From Candidatus Saccharimonadota bacterium (GTDB lineage Bacteria; Patescibacteriota; Saccharimonadia; Saccharimonadales; Saccharimonadaceae): a stretch of DNA of 23,564 bases. Shown here in pieces: positions 15,576 to 20,704 of this stretch. The notes below the pieces were generated by a model. It worked only from the letters and a program-made list of their open reading frames with translations, was not told where the DNA came from and did no database searches. The stretch covers positions 1 to 23,564 of the forward strand of contig JAFWNO010000012.1 of NCBI GenBank assembly GCA_017510305.1, written 5' to 3'. Positions within the stretch are counted from its first letter, which is position 1; the number at the start of each line of letters is the position of its first letter. The position numbers and the translations under genes were made by a program.

Positions 15576-15604
15576 TTGTATTTTGAAAGTAGATGTGATA
15601 TAAT
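15576..15604 (+). promoter_or_regulatory. promoter for pilin 4
   Basis: TTGTAT (15576-15581), 17 bases, then TATAAT (15599-15604) preceded by TGTGA. This is one of the few promoters here with a fair -35. The leader of about 35 bases carries an AAAGGA site. Confidence 0.65.
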
Positions 15605-15643
15605 TGCATCAAGTAAATTATCAAATAAAGGAATAAATTAACT

Positions 15644-16039
15644 ATGACAAATAAAGTTAAAACTTTAGTAATGAGTGCGGCTCTTATTGCGGCTGGCGCT
15701 TTAGGAATGACAGCACCAGTGTCTGCGGCTTTTTATTGTCCGGACGGCACCCTATCTACTACTGGTGATACTACTGGGTGTGGTGGTATTAAGAATCAGA
15801 ATAATCAGAATAATTTGATGTCAGTACTCAATACGATTATTAATGTAGTAATTGGTGTCGTAGGTTTTCTCGCTGTTGTAATGATTATCTATGGTGGTGT
15901 CCAATACACAATGTCTGCAGGTGCTGCTGATAAGGTGAAGTCCGCTAAGGATACTATTATGTATGGTATTATTGGCTTAGTGGTAGCACTACTAGCATTT
16001 GCAATTGTAAACTTCGTACTTGGTAGCATATTTAAGTAA
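15644..16039 (+). CDS. VirB2-like pilin-type protein 4
   Basis: 131 residues. Signal peptide (APVSA, cut near 28); the mature N-terminus has C32 and C46 in a Gly/Thr-rich segment, then an Asn/Gln run. The core is the clearest of the family: helix 1 (IINVVIGVVGFLAVVMIIYGG), the loop YTMSAGAADKVKSAKDT, and helix 2 (IMYGIIGLVVALLAFAIVNFVL). It shares the SAGAADKVKS loop with copy 6, which indicates a recent duplication. It has its own promoter and a terminator directly downstream, so it is probably expressed alone. It may be the major pilin, but this is a guess. Confidence 0.8.
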   Translation: MTNKVKTLVMSAALIAAGALGMTAPVSAAFYCPDGTLSTTGDTTGCGGIKNQNNQNNLMSVLNTIINVVIGVVGFLAVVMIIYGGVQYTMSAGAADKVKSAKDTIMYGIIGLVVALLAFAIVNFVLGSIFK

Positions 16040-16057
16040 GGATGTAGATATGTAAGG

Positions 16058-16084
16058 CGGGCCTCTAATATGAGGCTCGTTTTT
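16058..16084 (+). terminator. intrinsic terminator after pilin 4
   Basis: Stem CGGGCCTC (16058-16065) / GAGGCTCG (16072-16079) with one G-T pair and a six-base loop, followed by a TTTTT run. The next promoter (TATAAT at 16089) begins five bases later. Confidence 0.85.
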
Positions 16085-16085
16085 A

Positions 16086-16094
16086 TGGTATAAT
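16086..16094 (+). promoter_or_regulatory. extended -10 promoter for pilin 5
   Basis: TGGTATAAT at 16086-16094, directly after the upstream terminator. The leader of about 20 bases carries AAAGGA at 16110-16115. The -35 position falls within the terminator stem and is not TTGACA-like. Confidence 0.6.
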
Positions 16095-16119
16095 AAGAGA
16101 AAGAAATAGAAAGGATTTT

Positions 16120-16533
16120 ATGTCTATAGGACAGAAAATTACAATGGGGCTACTATCGATGGCGGCGATTTGTCTGGTGGGGGTGAGTATGCCAGTAGGA
16201 GCAATAAAGTGTGAAAAAGGGTCGCTAAGGGCTGGGGAGGAAGTTACGAATGTGTCAGACTGTAACGTGGCCAAGGCTGAAGGGCAGGATTTAACGTCTA
16301 CAGTAACTACGGTGGTGAATGTTCTCATCGCAGTGCTTGGTATTATAACGGTGGCCGTAATAATATATGGTGGGGTGCAGATGGTGCTTTCGCAGGGGGA
16401 TCCGGGCAAGGTGAAGGCTGGCAGAATGGCGATTATCGCTGGGGTGACAGGGCTAATTGTGGCAGTTATGGCTTGGGCAATAGTCAATGTAGTGCTTGCA
16501 GCTATTCCTACTGGCGGTACTGATAGCGTATAG
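16120..16533 (+). CDS. VirB2-like pilin-type protein 5
   Basis: 137 residues. Signal peptide (about 1-28, ending PVGA); mature segment with C31 and C48 (another Cys lies inside the signal peptide). Helix 1 (VVNVLIAVLGIITVAVIIYGG), the loop VLSQGDPGKVKAGRMA and helix 2 (IIAGVTGLIVAVMAWAIVNVVL) follow. The loop and the AWAIV motif in helix 2 place it closest to copy 3. It has its own promoter and ribosome site. The 92-base gap to the next pilin has a TATTAT at 16594-16599 and an AAGGAG, but no clear terminator. Confidence 0.75.
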   Translation: MSIGQKITMGLLSMAAICLVGVSMPVGAIKCEKGSLRAGEEVTNVSDCNVAKAEGQDLTSTVTTVVNVLIAVLGIITVAVIIYGGVQMVLSQGDPGKVKAGRMAIIAGVTGLIVAVMAWAIVNVVLAAIPTGGTDSV

Positions 16534-16625
16534 ACAAAAGAGACGCCGGATGCTTGATTGTATGTGGGTCTTCCCTATTTTATGATTATGTAGTATTATA
16601 GAGTTATAAGGAGTAAAAGCTAATT

Positions 16626-17159
16626 ATGAAAACTAACATTAAAAACAAACTAGCGACTGGGCTGATGGGCGCTTTGGCGGTAGTGACGATGGCGACTGCG
16701 ATGGTAATGGCGCCAGTTAAAGCGGATGCTGCGGTGAATTGTCCACCTGGATCAAAGAATGAGTCTGCTGATAATTACGCACTATGTAATATGGATAAGT
16801 CGCAGGTGGGACAGAGTAATTCTATCTGGACGACGGTAAATACGGTGATTAATGTGCTGCTAGGTGTAATCGGTATTTTGGCGGTAGTAATGGTAATCTA
16901 TGGTGGGTTTAAGATTGTAACGTCGGCAGGGGCTGCTGATAAAGTAAAATCTGGTAGAGAGACGATTCTCTATGGCGTAGTGGGGCTTGTGATTGCGCTT
17001 TTGGCCTTTGCGATAGTGAACTTTGTAATAGGGGCATTCTTTAATAATGGCTCAACGGCGACTACTACGGGTGGCGGTAGTGGCAGTGGTAGTCAGACCG
17101 AGGTTAGACAATCTAGTTCTACCCCAACAGTTCCGGCAGCTCAGCCACCAAATAATTAA
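16626..17159 (+). CDS. VirB2-like pilin-type protein 6 with Ser/Gly/Pro tail
   Basis: 177 residues, the longest copy. Signal peptide ending near KADA (35); C39 and C54 in the mature N-terminus. The core nearly matches copy 4: helix 1 (VINVLLGVIGILAVVMVIYGG), the loop SAGAADKVKSGRET, and helix 2 (ILYGVVGLVIALLAFAIVNFVI). A tail of about 40 residues rich in Gly, Ser, Thr and Pro is unique in the set and could be exposed or disordered. AAGGAG precedes the ATG. A strong bidirectional terminator lies directly downstream. Confidence 0.78.
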   Translation: MKTNIKNKLATGLMGALAVVTMATAMVMAPVKADAAVNCPPGSKNESADNYALCNMDKSQVGQSNSIWTTVNTVINVLLGVIGILAVVMVIYGGFKIVTSAGAADKVKSGRETILYGVVGLVIALLAFAIVNFVIGAFFNNGSTATTTGGGSGSGSQTEVRQSSSTPTVPAAQPPNN

Positions 17160-17169
17160 TAAGATTATT

Positions 17170-17198
17170 AAAAATACCTCCTTGAAGGAGGTATTTTT
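17170..17198. terminator. bidirectional intrinsic terminator between pilin 6 and hsp20
   Basis: Perfect 12-bp stem AAAAATACCTCC (17170-17181) / GGAGGTATTTTT (17187-17198) with a five-base loop. A-run and T-run flanks let it work on both strands; it serves two convergent genes. Confidence 0.92.
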
Positions 17199-17211
17199 AA
17201 TTCCCTATTGT

Positions 17212-17718
17212 CTATTGGATAGTGATGCGCTTTGGAGCCTCGACCTTTTCCTTGTCGAAGGTGATAGTAAGGACACCGTCTTTTAGTTCGGCTTTGACGC
17301 TATTTTCATCTTCTTTGACTTGGACTGGAAGAGCGATGGTGCGAGAGAATTCGCCCCAATAGCATTCTTGGATGTGCCAGCGAGTAGTCTGCTCGTCTTC
17401 GCCACCACTAAGGATGCCAGAGATGGTAAGAATATTATCAGATATGCTTACGTCTAAGTCTGCCTTAGAGATGCCAGCAGTACGAGCCTTGACGACAAGT
17501 TTATCTGCTGTTTCATAGACATCCACAGCGAGCTGCCCTGGAAATTCATCTGTATTGTCCCACTCATCTTCCCCCTCTTCTTCTGCCATAGGTAGATCTT
17601 CTGGGATGGCTTCAGGCATTTCTGGCTGAGGCTCATCGACAGGAGCTGGTTCATCCGTTAAGAAAGCGGCTGCTAGCTCATCTTCCATAAGCATGTCATC
17701 GTTGTTGTTACGAGCCAT
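17212..17718 (-). CDS. small heat-shock protein, Hsp20/alpha-crystallin family
   Basis: 168 residues. An ATP-independent holdase chaperone that keeps unfolding proteins soluble. Residues 1-60 are an acidic, Pro-rich, probably disordered arm. The alpha-crystallin domain spans about 62-155 and has the family motif AELKDGVLTI (the A-x-x-x-x-G-V-L signature). The C-terminus ends KRITIQ, providing the I-x-I anchor (I165, I167) used in oligomer assembly. GGAGG lies about 11 bases before the ATG. Divergent from comFC and convergent with pilin 6. The acidic arm is longer than usual for bacterial Hsp20 proteins. Confidence 0.93.
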   Translation of the reverse strand: MARNNNDDMLMEDELAAAFLTDEPAPVDEPQPEMPEAIPEDLPMAEEEGEDEWDNTDEFPGQLAVDVYETADKLVVKARTAGISKADLDVSISDNILTISGILSGGEDEQTTRWHIQECYWGEFSRTIALPVQVKEDENSVKAELKDGVLTITFDKEKVEAPKRITIQ

Positions 17719-17754
17719 TGCTTCGTATCCTCCACATTACTATTGTTATGTTTT

Positions 17755-17780
17755 ATTATATTACAGATTTGTGCTAAAAT
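17755..17780. promoter_or_regulatory. divergent -10 elements for hsp20 and comFC
   Basis: On the minus strand TATAAT (17760-17755) serves hsp20. On the plus strand the extended -10 TGCTAAAAT (17772-17780) ends nine bases before the comFC ATG. No ribosome site precedes comFC, so its mRNA should have a leader of about three bases or none. No HrcA (CIRCE) operator is seen here. Confidence 0.55.
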
Positions 17781-17789
17781 CAAGAAAAT

Positions 17790-18419
17790 ATGGCTCACTT
17801 TGTAAAAAATACAACGCAAAATAGTATAATTGACATAGTCTGTCCGCACTACTGTAAGGGGTGCGGTGCTCTGGGGAGCATATTTTGTGAGCGTTGTAAA
17901 AAATACTTAATAAGCGAAAGTGCTTTGACTCGGCAAGAAAAAATGTCTGGATTTTTCATGTGTGGGAAGCGAAAAGGGCTACTAAAAGAATTAATCAATG
18001 AGTATAAATATGGGCCAGTGAGAGGCATGGCTTTGCCGCTTGCGGAGATTTTAGATGAATTGTTGCCAGAGATGGAAAATGTAGTAGTAGTTCCCCTGCC
18101 AACGATTCCGAAGCATGTGAGGGTGAGAGGGTTCGACCACATGGTGCTTTTAGCGAGGAAAATTGCCAAAATTAGGGGCTGGGAGTGTCGGAAACTGCTT
18201 TCTAGGAAAAATAATACAGTACAGGTAGGAGCAGATGCGAAGAAGCGGTTTGAGCAAGCGGAAAGCGCCTATGATTTAAGGGGCAAGGTAGATATTGATA
18301 AGGTTTATTTACTACTGGATGACGTGTTGACGACGGGGGCGAGTATGACGGCGGCGGAACGCGTACTAAAAAATGCGGGGGCCAGAAAGATATATAAAGC
18401 CGTTGTGGCGAAGTCTTAA
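17790..18419 (+). CDS. comFC: ComFC-like phosphoribosyltransferase-domain protein
   Basis: 209 residues. An N-terminal zinc-ribbon-like four-cysteine set (C22-x2-C25 and C33-x2-C36) precedes a phosphoribosyltransferase domain with the PRPP-binding loop VYLLLDDVLTTGASM. Between them lies VVVVPLPTIPKHVRVRGFDHMVLLARKIA, which matches the ComF VP(v/l)P-x-R-x-RGFN-x-x-x-LA pattern (here RGFDH). ComFC/GntX proteins act in DNA uptake and natural transformation; the biochemical role is not settled. The last codons and stop lie in the left arm of a large inverted repeat (18408-18530). No other competence gene is in the window. Confidence 0.85.
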   Translation: MAHFVKNTTQNSIIDIVCPHYCKGCGALGSIFCERCKKYLISESALTRQEKMSGFFMCGKRKGLLKELINEYKYGPVRGMALPLAEILDELLPEMENVVVVPLPTIPKHVRVRGFDHMVLLARKIAKIRGWECRKLLSRKNNTVQVGADAKKRFEQAESAYDLRGKVDIDKVYLLLDDVLTTGASMTAAERVLKNAGARKIYKAVVAKS

Positions 18420-18530
18420 ACTATACTATATTTGGGCACCGCTCGCCCATCCCGCCGTCGCGGGTGTGCTCGCTATCGTATTTTGCCCGTCGCAAAATAG
18501 ATCCCAAAATAGTATAGTTTAAGACTTCGC
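18408..18530. repeat. large nested inverted repeat with two internal hairpins
   Basis: Arms 18408-18429 and 18509-18530 are a perfect 22-bp inverted repeat. It continues with one bulged base into TTTGGG (18431-18436) / CCCAAA (18503-18508), giving a 28-bp stem. The 66-base interior holds two further hairpins: CCCGC/GCGGG (18451-18455 / 18460-18464) and TATTTTGC/GCAAAATA (18479-18486 / 18492-18499). The interior is much richer in GC than the flanks. The left arm contains the comFC stop codon; the right arm ends eight bases from the convergent pilin stop. There is no clean T-tract, so it is not an ordinary terminator. Confidence 0.9.
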
Positions 18531-18538
18531 TAAACGAT

Positions 18539-18949
18539 TTAGCTATTATTTGTGCCAATGCTGTTTAATACGAAGTTGACAATCGCGAAGGAGAGGATGG
18601 CGATGATGAGGCCAATGATGGCATAGAGAATGGTGTTTTTTGCATCGGTGACCTTTTTGCTGTCGCCACCGGAGACGACGTAGCGAAGACCGCCGTAGAT
18701 AAGCATAATAACAGAGATGACGCCAACGACGTAAAGGATAGTATTGGTGATGTTGGTAAAGACGCCGTCAACACCGACCAATTCTGCGGGCATACCGTCG
18801 GCACGGGCGGCTTCGGCGCCCTTTCGGGCGGAGTCTACGCTTTGTTGCTGAATGGAATCTTCAGCGGCCATGACTTTGCCGGCTAGCAATGTGGCGGTAG
18901 TACTAATGCCAAGAGCGGTTTGTGAGATAATTCTAGTGATCTTTTTCAT
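18539..18949 (-). CDS. VirB2-like pilin-type protein 7 (detached copy)
   Basis: 136 residues. Signal peptide ending near KVMA (28); the mature N-terminus is Gln/Ala-rich (EDSIQQQSVDSARKGAEAARADG) with no cysteines, unlike most of the array. The core has helix 1 (TILYVVGVISVIMLIYGG), the loop YVVSGGDSKKVTDAKNT and helix 2 (ILYAIIGLIIAILSFAIVNFVL), closest to copies 4 and 6. It is a monocistronic unit away from the six-gene array, divergent from tRNA-Ser. Its -10 is 12 bases from the ATG and no ribosome site is visible. Confidence 0.8.
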   Translation of the reverse strand: MKKITRIISQTALGISTTATLLAGKVMAAEDSIQQQSVDSARKGAEAARADGMPAELVGVDGVFTNITNTILYVVGVISVIMLIYGGLRYVVSGGDSKKVTDAKNTILYAIIGLIIAILSFAIVNFVLNSIGTNNS

Positions 18950-18958
18950 AACTTATCT

Positions 18959-19011
18959 CTAATTATAGCACTTTAAGTCTTTTATGGAAAGGCTGGATGT
19001 GCTATAATTAG
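18959..19011. promoter_or_regulatory. divergent mirrored promoters for pilin 7 and tRNA-Ser
   Basis: CTAATTATAGCAC (18959-18971) and GTGCTATAATTAG (18999-19011) are a perfect 13-bp inverted repeat. Each arm holds an extended -10 (TGCTATAAT): minus strand for the pilin, plus strand for the tRNA. Same layout as 14282-14332. Confidence 0.65.
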
Positions 19012-19031
19012 GTAAATACACTCTAGCATTT

Positions 19032-19124
19032 GGAGGGTTACCCAAGTGGCTGAAGGGGACGGTTTGCTAAATCGTTAGGTCGGAGCAATCTGGCGCGGGA
19101 GTTCGAATCTCCCACCCTCCGCCA
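19032..19124 (+). tRNA. tRNA-Ser (anticodon GCU)
   Basis: 93 bases with the 3' CCA encoded. Acceptor stem GGAGGGT / ACCCTCC; anticodon stem ACGGT/ATCGT around the loop TTGCTAA with GCT at 19076-19078; a long variable arm typical of class II serine tRNAs; and a T-arm with GTTCGAATC. It decodes AGC/AGU. An extended -10 promoter lies about 24 bases upstream. Confidence 0.97.
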
Positions 19125-19127
19125 AGA

Positions 19128-19142
19128 GCAAGAGTGTTTTTT
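19128..19142 (+). terminator. tRNA-Ser terminator formed with its own 5' leader
   Basis: GCAAGAGTGT (19128-19137) followed by T6. It has no local partner, but it pairs at nine of ten positions with ACACTCTAGC in the tRNA leader (19018-19027). In the precursor the leader and trailer would clamp the whole tRNA in one stem. Confidence 0.5.
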
Positions 19143-19143
19143 A

Positions 19144-19172
19144 TTGACTTTTTGGCATAAGTGTGATATAAT
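19144..19172 (+). promoter_or_regulatory. promoter for the glucosaminidase gene
   Basis: TTGACT (19144-19149), 17 bases, then TATAAT (19167-19172) with the TG extension (TGTGATATAAT). It has the best -35/-10 pair in the window and starts two bases after the tRNA terminator T-run. Confidence 0.8.
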
Positions 19173-19180
19173 AAGGAGTG

Positions 19181-19218
19181 ATAGTAAAACCCGTCTGGGA
19201 CGACGGACTATTTTGCTA
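19181..19218 (+). promoter_or_regulatory. structured 5' leader of the glucosaminidase gene
   Basis: The leader is about 80 bases. AGTAAAA (19183-19189) pairs with TTTTGCT (19211-19217), and inside it CCGTC (19191-19195) pairs with GACGG (19202-19206) around the loop TGGGAC. The ribosome site AGGAGGT follows at 19241-19247. I do not recognise a known riboswitch. Confidence 0.4.
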
Positions 19219-19258
19219 CTGGTAACTGTTGTGGCACCATAGGAGGTGACAAGAAGCA

Positions 19259-20083
19259 ATGCACATTAAAATGAAAATCGCAATTATTATTGGTATATTA
19301 GCAGCGTTTTTGGTTATGCCGATAGAGGCTCAGGCTAAGGCTGTAACGAAGCAGCAGCAGATCCTGTTTATTAAAGAGCATTTGCCGGTTGTGTTGGAGA
19401 AGGAAGAAGTCTATGGTATTCCGCACGAGCTGGCTTTGGCACAGGGAGCGTGGGAGTCAAAGTATGGTACTTCTGAGTTTGCCAGCAAGTATCATAATTT
19501 GACTGGCTATGATTGCTATCCTGATTCAGAGGATGGCCCCGTAGTGTGCCATAAGAAGGGGCAATTTTCTTCTTATGAGGAATGTTGGGATGCGTATTTT
19601 TCGCTTCTTGCCGATAAGTATGGCAAGAGAGATGCGTATAATAATGCTCCGAAACAGCTGGTGGCTGCTATTGCAGACACTTATTGTCCGGGAAGCACTA
19701 GTTATGCTAGTGATATAGGCGGAATGATCGATAGGGTCAGGATGCTAGAGGGCGAGATTGTGGCAATGCAGAGCCTCAGTGATGATGCAGCTGGGGTGGC
19801 TGAAGAGCGAGAAGCTGCAGTAGCATTGAGCGGTGCTCTGGCGAGACTCGGTGATGAGAAGATTTATGTCATTAACGAGGATGCTCCTTTGAAAAACAGG
19901 GGGTTAGTTGCTGGAGCTACGGCGGTAACTTCTGTCTCTTTGAAAGAAGTGACCGTACAAGAAGCCGCCAATAAAGTATTGGCAAGCAGCTCTTTTAGGG
20001 ATTTTGCAGAGCGAAAAAAGATAATGGGCTCTGAGAATTATGCTAAAGTCCAAGAATATCTGCGTCTGCAGGAGTTACTATAA
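19259..20083 (+). CDS. secreted glucosaminidase (GH73/FlgJ-like peptidoglycan hydrolase)
   Basis: 274 residues. Signal peptide (about 1-28, ending AQAKA). The catalytic domain (about 30-165) resembles GH73 N-acetylglucosaminidases: HELALAQGAWESKYG with likely catalytic Glu66, then YHNLTGYDCY (the usual NNLFGIK position), FSSYEECWDAYFSLL, and YASDIGGMIDRV (usual YA-x-D-x-x-Y-x-x-x-I). Such enzymes cut the glycan strand between GlcNAc and MurNAc. Four cysteines (C86, C97, C109, C143) could stabilise it outside the cell. The C-terminal part (about 170-274) is Ala/Glu-rich with no known wall-binding repeat. AGGAGGTG sets the start. Monocistronic. Confidence 0.88.
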   Translation: MHIKMKIAIIIGILAAFLVMPIEAQAKAVTKQQQILFIKEHLPVVLEKEEVYGIPHELALAQGAWESKYGTSEFASKYHNLTGYDCYPDSEDGPVVCHKKGQFSSYEECWDAYFSLLADKYGKRDAYNNAPKQLVAAIADTYCPGSTSYASDIGGMIDRVRMLEGEIVAMQSLSDDAAGVAEEREAAVALSGALARLGDEKIYVINEDAPLKNRGLVAGATAVTSVSLKEVTVQEAANKVLASSSFRDFAERKKIMGSENYAKVQEYLRLQELL

Positions 20084-20103
20084 ATGCGATTTTCAAAAAC
20101 ATG

Positions 20104-20136
20104 GGCCGCTTACGAAAAGTTTGGCGGCCTTTTTTA
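20104..20136 (+). terminator. intrinsic terminator after the glucosaminidase gene
   Basis: GGCCGC (20104-20109) / GCGGCC (20124-20129) stem with a 14-base loop, followed by a run of seven T. Confidence 0.85.
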
Positions 20137-20164
20137 TGCTGATCTAGACATTTTTATCTAAAAG

Positions 20165-20173
20165 TGGTAAAGT
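20165..20173 (+). promoter_or_regulatory. extended -10-like element before the two-TM protein gene
   Basis: TGGTAAAGT at 20165-20173 ends eight bases before the ATG at 20182. There is no ribosome site, so a leaderless start is likely. TATAGT at 20174-20179 is an alternative but too close to the ATG. Confidence 0.4.
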
Positions 20174-20181
20174 TATAGTAT

Positions 20182-20652
20182 ATGAGTAAGAATAAGAATA
20201 TTCTAGCAGAGTGGCAAGCGGAGGAATATGTGCCACGAGACAAGAATGCTGGATGGTATGTGGGCTTGATTTTTATTGGTCTTATCTTGGTGGGGATATC
20301 GGTATGGTTTAGGTGGTGGAGTTTTACGGCCTTGATTGTAGTGGCAGTAGTGGCGCTACTGGTTTATTCTCTAAGGCCGCCAAGAAAATTACACTATGCC
20401 CTGGATAATGAGGGGCTGATTGAAGGCGAGAGAGTGTATAAGTATGAAGATTTTAGGTCATTTGGAGTTTTAAGGGATGGGGCGCATTTTGCGATAGTGT
20501 TGACACCGAGAAAAAGATTCTCGCCGGCGGTGACGGTGTATTTTCCAGAGGAAAGCGGCGAGCAAATTGTGGACATCTTTGGGATGAGGCTGCCGATGGA
20601 AGAGGTAAAATTAGATTATTTAGATAAATTAGTAAGATTCTTGCGCATTTAG
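20182..20652 (+). CDS. two-TM membrane protein with a beta-rich cytoplasmic domain
   Basis: 156 residues, not recognised by name. A polar N-terminus with EWQAEEYVPRDKNAGWY is followed by two hydrophobic segments (about 24-43 and 46-63) linked by FRWWS. The C-terminal domain (about 67-156) has alternating strands (LHYALDNEGLIEGERVYKYEDFRSFGV) and ends in a helix (LDYLDKLVRFL), an arrangement like bacterial PH-like domains. Both ends should face the cytoplasm. It lies between the glucosaminidase and the Ala/Pro-rich protein and has no visible functional link to either. Confidence 0.8.
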   Translation: MSKNKNILAEWQAEEYVPRDKNAGWYVGLIFIGLILVGISVWFRWWSFTALIVVAVVALLVYSLRPPRKLHYALDNEGLIEGERVYKYEDFRSFGVLRDGAHFAIVLTPRKRFSPAVTVYFPEESGEQIVDIFGMRLPMEEVKLDYLDKLVRFLRI

Positions 20653-20660
20653 AAAATCTT

Positions 20661-20669
20661 TGTTATAAT
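20661..20669 (+). promoter_or_regulatory. extended -10 promoter for the Ala/Pro-rich protein gene
   Basis: TGTTATAAT at 20661-20669, giving a leader of about 30 bases that ends in AAGGTGG. Confidence 0.6.
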
Positions 20670-20704
20670 TAAACGTAAGTAGTTAAATAAACAAGGTGGG
20701 TCAT

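Noticed and set aside
14339..17159. Type IV pilin (PilA) genes
   Set aside because: They lack the prepilin peptidase motif (G before F-T-L-x-E) and have two helices in the TrbC/VirB2 arrangement, next to VirB4 and VirB6-like genes.
18408..18530. Insertion sequence or CRISPR repeat
   Set aside because: There is no transposase, no target duplication that I can see, and no regularly spaced direct repeats anywhere in the window.
19173..19258. Known riboswitch (such as c-di-AMP) in the glucosaminidase leader
   Set aside because: The leader is too short and lacks the conserved blocks I know for that class.
20696..20704. GTG start for the Ala/Pro-rich protein
   Set aside because: AAGGTGG would then overlap the start codon; it is correctly spaced for the ATG at 20705.
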